Positions 1 to 6,108 are shown, counted from the first letter of the stretch. The stretch is DNA of 8,301 nt from Parvularculaceae bacterium (GCA_027080545.1 JALWRV010000084.1:1-8301); one strand, 5' to 3'. The notes: generated by a model from the sequence alone, not told the origin. Program-made: numbers and translations.

Positions 1-28
1 AGATTTAATAGATAAATCATCTAGGGCT

Positions 29-427
29 TCAGCGCAGCTTCGGAGGCAAGTTTAGTTTTTTCGCTGCGCGGCCTGCCCCTAGCGCCCCGTCTCCACGCGC
101 GCGCAAGGCTTCCTCCTTGCCCCTATCCATCCTTTGGCTCTCGGCAAGTTTTTCCGCAACGCTTTCAAGGCGAATATCCCGTTCGATTAACAGGCGCACC
201 AAAGCCCGCAACATGGTCGCCGCCTTGTCGCGCACCAGAGTCTCTTCTTGGGTAATGCTCGCCAATGAAAATTCCGAGGCCATGGCCGCAAATTGCTGTG
301 CTGCCTCAAGTGTCGACGGGCTCACCTTTCCCTCAGTCTCAGCCTGTTTAGCCATTCGGCTTTTCGCCAAGCGCATATTGGTTTCCAAGGCGCTTAAAAC
401 AGTTTCAAAAAGATCATTTTCCCGCAT
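29..427 (-). CDS. Hypothetical 132-residue helical protein, coupled to the CYTH-CHAD gene
   Basis: I do not recognise this family. The ATG at 427-425 is preferred because GGAAGGA (435-441 on the complementary strand) lies 7 nt upstream; an in-frame TTG at 445 would place that Shine-Dalgarno inside the gene. The start overlaps the end of the CYTH-CHAD gene by 14 bp, so translational coupling is likely. The product is soluble-looking with no signal peptide or membrane segment. It appears almost wholly alpha-helical, with a hydrophobic-charged centre (about residues 55-95) and a basic, Arg/Lys/Gly-rich tail ending in PPKLR. No cysteine or metal-binding motif is visible. The tight linkage suggests a function tied to the CYTH-CHAD protein, but that is inference from position only. 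The gene is certain to be open over its length; whether it is a known domain of unknown function cannot be told without a profile search. Confidence 0.72.
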   Translation of the reverse strand: MRENDLFETVLSALETNMRLAKSRMAKQAETEGKVSPSTLEAAQQFAAMASEFSLASITQEETLVRDKAATMLRALVRLLIERDIRLESVAEKLAESQRMDRGKEEALRARGDGALGAGRAAKKLNLPPKLR

Positions 428-2066
428 ATTTTTTTCCTTCCACAAACCATTTTGCCCTTATTCGTTTGGCGATAAAAAGCGCTTCGGCCCATTCTTGTAA
501 AAAAGGCTCACTCATCTGTTGGCGCGCCAATAACCATCCCACCATCCACGCCGCCCCTGCATCACCGCCTTTGGCAAGTGGCAAGCCACTAATCAGTCGG
601 CGCGCGCGGCATAAATCCTGATGTTCCCCCAGCCCCTCTTGCAATCGGCTTAACGGGGCATAGGGATGGCTTGACCACGGGCTTGGGGCTGCGGCCCCAA
701 AAATCTGTCCATATTGGCGCAGACGGCGCACGCTCCGGCGCAAATCATGAAACCCCGCCGCTCGCCCCAACACCAGCCGCCCTGCCCGGCGCTTGGCGGT
801 CCCCCGTGTTTTTTCCATGAGCGCTCTTGCTTGTTTACGAGCTTGTTTACGGGCCTGTTTGCGAGATTGGCTGCGGGCCTTTTTATGGTCGGGGGCAAAA
901 TCATACTCCCCGCTTTCCAATCGACCGCTCACAGCCAAAAGCGCGCTGATAAAGGCGGGCGCACGCACCCTTTGTTGCGCCGCCGCCATGGTTTGCCCAT
1001 AGGCCTCTCCGGCGGCACTGATCGCGCCCGACAGAGGCGCCCCGCTCTCGCCCTCGGCTTTAAGGGACAACAGCATGGCAGGGATGATCTCTTCCATCAC
1101 TATCTGCCAATCACGGGCGAGACCAAGTGACTTTCTTGTTTGTTTGAAAACCGAAACATCTTCAGGAGAAAACAGATCCTCCCCATCTGCCGCCGATCCC
1201 AGAGGAGCCACCCTGTTCAGCCAGAGCAAGCCTTGGCGTATTTTCTTACACGCCCGGGCATCCCCCTCAACAAATGGCTCCAAATTGCTCAACACCAGCG
1301 CCAGACCGCGCCGGGTGCCCGCCTCCCTTATTGTTTTCAAAGAGGCTTTGCGCCTCGGGGGCATAATCGGCACTTTTTGACGGACCAACCTTTTTCCCGC
1401 CAATAATAGCCGCCCTCGCTGCGCCTTGCTCACATAACAGGGCAAAAGAGGGTAGTGCCGGGCAAGCTTTGCCGCAAAAGCAAAGAAATCCCTGACCTCT
1501 CCGCCCACAAGCTCAAGCTCCAGCTCCCTTAACACCGCTTCACGGCACCCCCCCTTGGATGAGCCTATTTCCATAAGACCGAGATCAAGAGAAATCTCGA
1601 TTTCAGCCTCTTTAAACAGAATTAAGCAGCTATGGCGCTGCACATCGCTGCCCATCAGGCGCACAAGCTGGGGGCGTTTTTGCGCAATAAGCCGATCAAG
1701 CGGACCAGAAAAGCTGGTTTCAAGGGGGCGAGGGAAATCCTGCGGTGCCATTAAAGGTGTTTCGACTTCAAAACGGTCTAGTAAAAGCTTATTATTTGAG
1801 CCTCTGCCCTTGATTGATTGGCAAAAATATTCCCCCTCTTGGCGCAACCGCAACTCAACCCCAAAAGCCGCAAAATCCCCCGCCACACTGTCATAATAAT
1901 CGGTTCGTATCTGCCGCAATTGCCACGGGGTCTGCATCCATTGGCTGATTTCCGGGGCCACCAGCAAGCGCGCGGCGACCTCATCGTCGCAGCGAAATTT
2001 CAATTCCCGCTCCGTGGGAACGGGTTTTTGCTTTTTCGGCTTGGCTGCCACCATGGCCCCCATCAT
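414..2066 (-). CDS. CYTH and CHAD domain protein (inorganic triphosphatase-like)
   Basis: A 550-residue protein with an N-terminal CYTH domain and a C-terminal CHAD domain. The CYTH part (about 17-225) has the ExExK signature E19-E21-K23, then YYDS (57-60), the basic strand residues R73 and R75, K86, R98/E100/E102, D161, and the acidic E181/E183/E185 strand, so the metal and triphosphate tunnel looks complete. The family (E. coli YgiF is the best-known CYTH-CHAD member) hydrolyses inorganic triphosphate. CHAD domains bind polyphosphate through conserved His and basic residues. The second CHAD half is well kept (HDLRRSVRRLR at 440-450, then LGEHQDL at 479-485). The first half is degenerate: where H..R...RRLR is expected there is CKKIRQGLLWLNR (273-285), though LGLARDW (314-320) survives. 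A basic insert at 399-414 contains RKQA three times. ATG codons at 2066, 2063 and 2054 are all possible starts; none has a strong ribosome site, so the start is uncertain by a few residues. The protein is cytoplasmic. Confidence 0.88.
   Translation of the reverse strand: MMGAMVAAKPKKQKPVPTERELKFRCDDEVAARLLVAPEISQWMQTPWQLRQIRTDYYDSVAGDFAAFGVELRLRQEGEYFCQSIKGRGSNNKLLLDRFEVETPLMAPQDFPRPLETSFSGPLDRLIAQKRPQLVRLMGSDVQRHSCLILFKEAEIEISLDLGLMEIGSSKGGCREAVLRELELELVGGEVRDFFAFAAKLARHYPLLPCYVSKAQRGRLLLAGKRLVRQKVPIMPPRRKASLKTIREAGTRRGLALVLSNLEPFVEGDARACKKIRQGLLWLNRVAPLGSAADGEDLFSPEDVSVFKQTRKSLGLARDWQIVMEEIIPAMLLSLKAEGESGAPLSGAISAAGEAYGQTMAAAQQRVRAPAFISALLAVSGRLESGEYDFAPDHKKARSQSRKQARKQARKQARALMEKTRGTAKRRAGRLVLGRAAGFHDLRRSVRRLRQYGQIFGAAAPSPWSSHPYAPLSRLQEGLGEHQDLCRARRLISGLPLAKGGDAGAAWMVGWLLARQQMSEPFLQEWAEALFIAKRIRAKWFVEGKKYAGK
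829..876 (-). repeat. 12-bp tandem repeat inside the CHAD region
   Basis: Three nearly identical 12-bp units (829-840, 841-852, 853-864) and a more diverged fourth (865-876) encode the four-residue repeat RKQA. Units one and two differ at a single base. Twelve bp keeps frame, so copy number could change without destroying the protein. The encoded stretch is strongly basic and lies just before the conserved second CHAD half; it could add positive charge for polyanion contact, which is inference. Confidence 0.85.
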
Positions 2067-2168
2067 ACTTACTATAACGCCTGCTTAAGCCTAACAGAAC
2101 CGAACAAAGAAACGCTTAAAATGGTAAGCAACCAAACCCCCAAGCCCGAACGAGCCCCTGCCAAAGCC
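2067..2168. other. Intergenic stretch upstream of the CYTH-CHAD gene
   Basis: About 100 bp between the terminator of the small secreted protein gene and the CYTH-CHAD start. It must hold the CYTH-CHAD promoter if that gene is transcribed on its own. I see a GCTTAAGC palindrome (about 2084-2091) and a TATAGT-like hexamer very close to the start, but no convincing -35/-10 pair on the minus strand. No gene is supported here. Confidence 0.4.
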
Positions 2169-2199
2169 AAAAAAACCCGGTATGGCCAGCCATACCGGG
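2169..2199 (-). terminator. Rho-independent terminator of the small secreted protein gene
   Basis: A perfect 10-bp stem (CCCGGTATGG at 2176-2185 with its complement at 2190-2199) and a 4-nt loop is followed, on the minus strand, by seven T residues (2175-2169). It begins 24 nt past the stop codon at 2224. There is no T-run on the plus-strand side, so it acts in the minus direction only and separates this gene from the CYTH-CHAD unit downstream. Confidence 0.93.
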
Positions 2200-2223
2200 C
2201 ATTATTGCTCGAAAAATCAGCGC

Positions 2224-2508
2224 CTATTCAGCGCTGCAAAGAGCCACCGCTTCTTTCGCATCATCATTCATCAAATCCGCATCTTCCGGCTTTTGCACCT
2301 TGGCAAATTCCTCCAAAAGCGCTGGCTCCTCTTCCGTGGCCGCGGTCAGACAAGAACAATCCAGCACATCATTTTCATAAGCCTCTACATAGGCCTCGCA
2401 TGAGGCTTGAAAATCCTCATCAGCCGGATCATCCAGCGCCAAGGCGCCACCCATCATCAAACCATAGCCCAATCCTGCCAGCACGGATCCCAAAATCAAT
2501 TTCTTCAC
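2224..2508 (-). CDS. Small secreted acidic four-cysteine protein, function unknown
   Basis: A 94-residue product starting at GTG (2508-2506). This start is chosen because AGGAGG lies 9 nt upstream and because it places a textbook signal peptide at the very N-terminus: KK, then a hydrophobic core (residues 4-22), then ALA before a likely cleavage site at about residue 24/25. Upstream in-frame ATG codons would bury the signal peptide behind about 20 Gly/Arg/Asp-rich residues. The mature part of about 70 residues is strongly acidic and has four cysteines, C37, C51, C53 and C91, in a C-x13-C-x-C-x37-C pattern that could form two disulfides in the periplasm. I do not recognise the family; small alphaproteobacterial exported proteins with a CxC core are common but uncharacterised. 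It has its own terminator and is divergent from the DUF937 gene, so it is probably monocistronic. Confidence 0.82.
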   Translation of the reverse strand: MKKLILGSVLAGLGYGLMMGGALALDDPADEDFQASCEAYVEAYENDVLDCSCLTAATEEEPALLEEFAKVQKPEDADLMNDDAKEAVALCSAE

Positions 2509-2517
2509 GGCTTCTAT

Positions 2518-2523
2518 CCTCCT
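2518..2523 (-). promoter_or_regulatory. Strong Shine-Dalgarno deciding a GTG start
   Basis: AGGAGG on the minus strand, 9 nt before GTG at 2508-2506. It is the strongest ribosome site in the window, and it is what fixes the start of the small secreted protein. Confidence 0.9.
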
Positions 2524-2568
2524 GCTATTGACGCCCCCGCCGTCACCATGCCCGTCTCGCCCCCTCAT

Positions 2569-2583
2569 TTCAAGCATGGTTAA
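2569..2583 (-). promoter_or_regulatory. Possible CtrA-box-like site upstream of the secreted protein gene
   Basis: On the minus strand this reads TTAA-CCATGCT-TGAA, one mismatch from the alphaproteobacterial CtrA pattern TTAA-N7-TTAA, and includes TTAACCAT, the common form of the left half. It lies 61-75 bp upstream of the GTG start. The pattern is short enough to arise by chance in a 156-bp divergent gap, so this is a candidate only. Confidence 0.25.
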
Positions 2584-2664
2584 CACTTGCAATTCCCCCT
2601 TAAATAGCGTCTTTGGATCACAGGCTATCGGGGCCATTCATTTTTACAACGATTGGAGCTTATC

Positions 2665-3258
2665 ATGTCGCTTATGGACCAACTCACCCAGATCATTCAA
2701 ACACAGGCCGCCCCGCAAGCGGCGCAAAAAACGGGCCTCAGCCCGGCCATGCTGGAAAAGCTGATGCCCATGGCATCGGCGATGATGGTCTCGCGGCTCG
2801 GCAAAAACGCCCAAGATCCTCGCCAAGCCGAAGCCCTCAATGTCGCCCTCGACAAACATCAGGGCAATATTTTGCAAAACCCCGAAACCCTCACAGATGA
2901 CACAATAATCGGCGATGGCCAAAAAATCCTCGGTCATATTTTTGGCGGGCAACGCCAATCAGCCGAACAATCACTCGCAAAACTCGGCAATATTGACCAA
3001 AACCAAGCCGCCAATTTGATGGCCATGATGGCCCCTATGGTCATGGGCGCCCTGGGACAGCAAAAACAACAAGGCGGGTTTAATGCCAGCCAACTCGCCA
3101 ATATGCTCGGACAGGAGCGCCAAAATGCACAAGCTGCGGTTCCCAAAGAGCTGAACCCCATGATGAAAATGCTCGACGCTGATGGCGATGGCAATGTGCA
3201 AGACGAAATGCTTTCCATGGGCGCAAAATTACTTGGGGGCTTTTTCAAAAAGCGCTGA
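2665..3258 (+). CDS. DUF937 / YidB-like protein with a C-terminal EF-hand-like loop
   Basis: A 197-residue protein. ATG at 2665 is chosen because GGAG (2655-2658) sits 6 nt upstream; a TTG at 2653 overlaps that site. The body (residues 1-150) is helical, rich in Gln, Ala and Met, with the repeated hydrophobic/glycine segments typical of DUF937 (the YidB family), for example DDTIIGDGQKILGHIFGG (78-95) and the Met-rich LMAMMAPMVMGALG (118-131). Near the end is DADGDG (171-176), an EF-hand-like calcium loop; many DUF937 proteins carry a comparable acidic loop here. The loop's twelfth position, normally Glu, is Met182, with Asp180 and Glu181 just before it, so calcium binding is uncertain. There is no signal peptide. 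The molecular role of DUF937 proteins is not known. The gene stands alone: divergent from the small secreted protein gene and 123 bp ahead of hslV. Confidence 0.88.
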   Translation: MSLMDQLTQIIQTQAAPQAAQKTGLSPAMLEKLMPMASAMMVSRLGKNAQDPRQAEALNVALDKHQGNILQNPETLTDDTIIGDGQKILGHIFGGQRQSAEQSLAKLGNIDQNQAANLMAMMAPMVMGALGQQKQQGGFNASQLANMLGQERQNAQAAVPKELNPMMKMLDADGDGNVQDEMLSMGAKLLGGFFKKR

Positions 3259-3310
3259 CCCCGCGCCTCACCCCGCACTAAAGCTCAAGATCAGCCCCCC
3301 ATCGTTTAGC

Positions 3311-3338
3311 TTCTGTGTCTTTACTTTTCTGTGTCTTT
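3311..3338 (+). repeat. 12-bp direct repeat in the hslV leader
   Basis: TTCTGTGTCTTT occurs exactly at 3311-3322 and again at 3327-3338, a 16-bp period, in the 123-bp gap between the DUF937 gene and hslV. The second copy ends 43 bp before the hslV ATG. hslVU is heat-shock controlled in many bacteria, but I do not see a convincing sigma-32 promoter here. The repeat could be a protein-binding pair or a chance T/C-rich duplication. Confidence 0.6.
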
Positions 3339-3381
3339 TGACCACATAACCAGCAATAGACCATTGCCGGAAGGAACAGCC

Positions 3382-3945
3382 ATGACTGAATCGCTTAAAA
3401 TGCACGCCACAACAATTCTTTGCGCCCGCCGCAACGGTGTCGTCGCCATTGCCGGGGATGGGCAGGTTTCCATGGGCAATAGCGTGGTAAAAGGCGACGC
3501 CCGCAAAATCCGCACTTTGGCTGGCGGGCGGGTCATCACCGGCTTTGCGGGGGCCACGGCTGATGCTTTTACCTTGCTGGAACGGTTGGAAACCAAACTT
3601 GAACAATATCCCACACAGCTCACCCGGGCCTGTGTCGCCTTGGCAAAAGATTGGCGTACGGATCGATATTTGCGCCGCCTTGAAGCAATGATGATCGTCG
3701 CCGACAAAGACATCACCCTTACCCTATCCGGTGTTGGCGATGTGTTGGAGCCGGAAAGACTAACCGATAATAGCAGTGTCACCGCCATTGGTTCCGGCGG
3801 CAACTTCGCCTATTCAGCAGCCCTTGCCCTCTTACAAGAAACCGATCTTGAGGCCGAAGATATTGTCCGCAAAGCCATGGGCATTGCCGCCAAAATCTGC
3901 GTCTATACCAATGATAATATCACCCTCGAACGGCTGGGTGCTTAG
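3382..3945 (+). CDS. hslV: HslV, proteolytic subunit of the HslVU (ClpQY) protease
   Basis: A 187-residue threonine peptidase, subunit of the double-hexamer chamber that degrades proteins unfolded by HslU in the cytoplasm. ATG at 3382 is chosen for GGAAGGA (3369-3375) 6 nt upstream; an upstream GTG at 3331 lacks such a site. A nine-residue leader precedes the catalytic Thr10 (Thr1 of the mature enzyme), in the context HA-TTIL; E. coli HslV has only the initiator Met there, while alphaproteobacterial HslV proteins commonly carry a short leader ending near HG. Counted from the mature Thr1, Asp17 and Lys33 of the active site are present (residues 26 and 42), as are GDGQVSMG (25-32), AKDWRTDR (88-95) and AIGSGG (135-140). 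Length matches the family. hslU follows on the same strand but about 800 bp away, across a gene on the opposite strand, so hslV and hslU are not a simple co-transcribed pair here. Confidence 0.96.
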   Translation: MTESLKMHATTILCARRNGVVAIAGDGQVSMGNSVVKGDARKIRTLAGGRVITGFAGATADAFTLLERLETKLEQYPTQLTRACVALAKDWRTDRYLRRLEAMMIVADKDITLTLSGVGDVLEPERLTDNSSVTAIGSGGNFAYSAALALLQETDLEAEDIVRKAMGIAAKICVYTNDNITLERLGA

Positions 3946-3987
3946 TATTTGAACTTTTAGTGATTGCGCGCTTAAACAAGGCAATAT
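3946..3987. other. Short convergent gap between hslV and the M23 peptidase gene
   Basis: Only 42 bp separates the two stop codons. There is no strong hairpin with a T-run on either strand; the best I can see is a 5-bp ATTGC/GCAAT pairing around 3963-3985. Transcripts from the two sides may therefore overlap at their ends. Confidence 0.5.
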
Positions 3988-4491
3988 TTAAAGGGGTGGC
4001 AAATAAACAATCGGGTTTACAGGCTTATCATTAACCCGCGTCTCGAAATGTAAATTGGGCCCGGTGGCATTGCCGCTATGGCCCACATCACCAATCCTTT
4101 GCCCGGCGACAACCCGTTGCCCGACCCTTACATCTATTTTGCGCATATGCGCATAGACCGTGCTGAGACCATGGTCATGACGAATGATAATTTTATGCCC
4201 ATAGCCGCGTTGTGACCCCGCAAAAACCACCACCCCTGCTTTTGCGGCAATGATTTTCGTTCCCTCGGGGGCGGCAAAATCAATACCTTGATGAAGACGC
4301 CCATGACGCGGACCAAAGGGTGAGGATATTTTGACAAATTGTACCGGCTGCACCATCAAAAGGCTAGAAACAGAAGGACCCGAAGGGCCCGGCACAGGAG
4401 GTGGGTTTTCCGGCGTGCTCGCACAAGAGGCCAACAGGGCCATCCCGGCACCCACCAGCAACAAACGGCTATGGTCAAATAAACGCAACAT
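3988..4491 (-). CDS. M23-family (LytM/NlpD-like) metallopeptidase lipoprotein
   Basis: A 167-residue predicted lipoprotein. Residues 1-22 form a lipoprotein signal peptide with lipobox LASC, lipidated at Cys23, followed by a Pro/Ser-rich linker (26-45). The LytM/M23 domain (about 54-165) is complete: zinc ligands His67 and Asp71 (HQGID), the HxH-region His115 (YAHM) and His148 (NLHFE), plus the glycine-rich strands GHSGNATGPNLH. With all ligands present it is probably an active peptidoglycan endopeptidase, unlike the degenerate LytM activators EnvC and NlpD. There is no LysM domain, so it is shorter than NlpD. It is expected at the outer membrane, in the periplasm. A weak ribosome site (ATAGG) lies about 8 nt before the ATG at 4491. 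It is transcribed opposite to, and lies between, hslV and hslU; a functional link to them is not implied. Confidence 0.92.
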   Translation of the reverse strand: MLRLFDHSRLLLVGAGMALLASCASTPENPPPVPGPSGPSVSSLLMVQPVQFVKISSPFGPRHGRLHQGIDFAAPEGTKIIAAKAGVVVFAGSQRGYGHKIIIRHDHGLSTVYAHMRKIDVRVGQRVVAGQRIGDVGHSGNATGPNLHFETRVNDKPVNPIVYLPPL

Positions 4492-4738
4492 AAAAACAGC
4501 CTATCAATTACCCTTTGATAAGATGTAAACGGGAAATGTGGCCTTTTTTCAGCCATGCCCTCACTTTTTTCGCGAGCGCCCCCACAAGAACACCGCAACC
4601 CCGCATCCTTACTGGAATCTTACTGGAATTTTCCCCCTCTAACCGCTTGCCAAGGGGCGCTTGGCTGCTTAGGTGTGGCTTTCTCCCGATGCCTTCGCGG
4701 CACCAATCCACAGAATATACTATCCAGAGGCTATTTTA
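4492..4738. other. Divergent regulatory gap between the M23 lipoprotein and hslU
   Basis: This 247-bp gap must contain promoters for both genes. Visible elements are an 11-bp tandem duplication (4608-4629), a 6-bp inverted repeat GCCAAG/CTTGGC with a 5-nt loop (4649-4654 and 4660-4665), and TATACT (4716-4721), a good -10 hexamer for hslU but without a matching -35 17 bp upstream. I see no convincing protein gene here. Confidence 0.6.
4608..4629 (+). repeat. 11-bp perfect tandem duplication upstream of hslU
   Basis: CTTACTGGAAT is present twice head to tail (4608-4618, 4619-4629), 110-131 bp before the hslU ATG. The period is about one helical turn, so two proteins could bind on the same face. 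The junction creates a GAATC, which fits the GANTC target of the alphaproteobacterial methyltransferase CcrM. A regulatory role is unproven. Confidence 0.85.
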
Positions 4739-6049
4739 ATGAGTGCGTTCACCCCCCGCGAAATTGTTTCCGAACTTGACAGATTTATCATCGGCCAGGA
4801 CCGGGCAAAAAGAGCCGTGGCTGTCGCCCTACGCAATCGCTGGCGCCGCCGACAGGTAGAAGAAGGCTTACGCGACGAAGTAACCCCCAAAAACATTTTA
4901 ATGATCGGGCCTACCGGCGTCGGCAAAACGGAAATTTCCCGTCGATTGGCCCGCTTGGCCAATGCTCCCTTCATCAAGGTCGAAGCCACAAAATTTACGG
5001 AAGTGGGTTATGTGGGACGGGATGTCGAATCTATCATTCGTGACTTGGTTGAAATCGCCATCGCATTGGTGCGCGAACAAGAGCGTGAAAAAGTGCGTAC
5101 CCGCGCCCATACAGAAGCCGAAGAGCGCGTGCTTGATGCCCTTGTGGGCGAAAACGCCTCCCTCGCCACGCGGGACAGTTTTCGCAAAAAATTGCGTGAT
5201 GGTGAATTAGATGATCGCGAAATAGAACTTTCCCTTTCGGATAGCGGCCGCAATGCCATGCCCATGTTTGATATTCCCGGCATGCCCGGTTCCCAAATGG
5301 GCATGATCAACCTGTCCGACATGATGGGTAAAGCCTTTGGCGGCGCGGAAAAAACCAAAAAGATGAAAGTAAAAAAAGCCTATGAGCCGTTAATCGCCGA
5401 AGAAAGCGACAAGCTCCTCGACGAAGACGCTTTGGTGCAACAAGCGATTGATCTGGTAGAAAATGATGGCATTGTTTTTCTCGACGAAATTGACAAGGTC
5501 GCCCGCTCAACCGAACGCAGCGGCGGTGATGTGTCCCGCGAAGGGGTGCAACGCGACCTCTTACCTCTCATCGAAGGCTCGCAAGTGCCAACCAAATATG
5601 GCCCGATTAAAACCGACCATATTCTCTTTATTGCTTCGGGGGCTTTCCATATCTCCAAACCATCCGATCTGCTCCCAGAACTGCAAGGCCGCCTCCCCAT
5701 TCGCGTAGAACTGGACGCTCTCACCCGTGATGATTTCATCCGCATATTGCGCGAAACCGAGGCCAGCTTGGTACGCCAATATCAAGCCCTCATGGCCACC
5801 GAAGGCTTGACCCTAACCTTCACCGATGACGGCATTGAGGCTTTGGCGGATAAAGCCGCAGCGGTTAACGCGGCAGTCGAGAATATTGGCGCCAGACGCC
5901 TCGCCACCATTATGGAAAAAGTTTTGGAAGATGTTTCTTTTAACGCTTCGGATCGTAACGGCGAAAATGTTATTATCGATGCCGCCTTTGTCGAAGACCA
6001 TCTCGGTGACCTCGCCAAAAACGCGGACCTATCTAAATTCATTTTATAA
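4739..6049 (+). CDS. hslU: HslU, ATPase (unfoldase) subunit of the HslVU protease
   Basis: A 436-residue AAA+ ATPase (E. coli HslU is 443) that unfolds substrates and threads them into HslV. ATG at 4739 is chosen for AGAGG (4726-4730) 8 nt upstream and because the protein then begins MSAFTPREIVSEL, as the family does; a longer frame from 4673 has no support. Walker A is GPTGVGKT (57-64). The pore loop is GYVG (90-93). Walker B is GIVFLDE (244-250), followed by IDK. The arginine finger is in GRLP (Arg318), and sensor 2 is GARRL (384-388). The I-domain (about 105-225) has a Met/Gly-rich stretch at 174-202. The C-terminal tail ends DLSKFIL, the segment that inserts into HslV. All catalytic and docking features are present, so it should be fully active with the HslV encoded upstream. 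Confidence 0.97.
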   Translation: MSAFTPREIVSELDRFIIGQDRAKRAVAVALRNRWRRRQVEEGLRDEVTPKNILMIGPTGVGKTEISRRLARLANAPFIKVEATKFTEVGYVGRDVESIIRDLVEIAIALVREQEREKVRTRAHTEAEERVLDALVGENASLATRDSFRKKLRDGELDDREIELSLSDSGRNAMPMFDIPGMPGSQMGMINLSDMMGKAFGGAEKTKKMKVKKAYEPLIAEESDKLLDEDALVQQAIDLVENDGIVFLDEIDKVARSTERSGGDVSREGVQRDLLPLIEGSQVPTKYGPIKTDHILFIASGAFHISKPSDLLPELQGRLPIRVELDALTRDDFIRILRETEASLVRQYQALMATEGLTLTFTDDGIEALADKAAAVNAAVENIGARRLATIMEKVLEDVSFNASDRNGENVIIDAAFVEDHLGDLAKNADLSKFIL

Positions 6050-6108
6050 TTTTTTCCCCTCACACCAGCCATTATTGAACGTAACAATTCCGCGCATATT
6101 TTATATAT
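6050..6108. other. Convergent gap between hslU and the motE-like gene
   Basis: AT-rich, 59 bp. A T-run follows the hslU stop codon, but I see no stable stem before it. The only symmetry is ATTG/CAAT around 6074-6088. No terminator can be called with confidence on either strand. Confidence 0.45.

Noticed and set aside
714..1130. Long plus-strand open frames within the CYTH-CHAD gene, including a Leu/Arg/Ala-Cys repeat.
   Set aside because: They are antisense to a gene with clear domain motifs; the repeat is simply the complement of the RKQA-encoding repeat.
2121..2531. A plus-strand frame starting near 2121 that crosses the terminator and the small secreted protein gene.
   Set aside because: No ribosome site, and it runs through a perfect terminator hairpin and antisense to a gene with a signal peptide and strong Shine-Dalgarno.
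2529..2545. TGACG-N7-CGTCA inverted repeat near the small secreted protein start as an operator.
   Set aside because: Only 5-bp arms in a GC-rich stretch, with no second copy and no known matching factor.
3239..3253. GCTTTTTCAAAAAGC at the end of the DUF937 gene as a terminator.
   Set aside because: The stem is mostly A-T, lies inside the coding sequence, and is not followed by a T-run.
3338..3366. TTGACC at 3338-3343 as a -35 box for hslV.
   Set aside because: The hexamer 17 bp downstream (3361-3366) does not resemble a -10, and shorter spacings give no better match.
4536..4739. A plus-strand open frame whose TAA overlaps the hslU ATG (TAATG), suggesting an upstream coupled small gene.
   Set aside because: It has no Shine-Dalgarno at a sensible distance (GGGA abuts the ATG) and its translation looks like non-coding sequence. 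It also runs through the 11-bp duplication and the likely promoter region.
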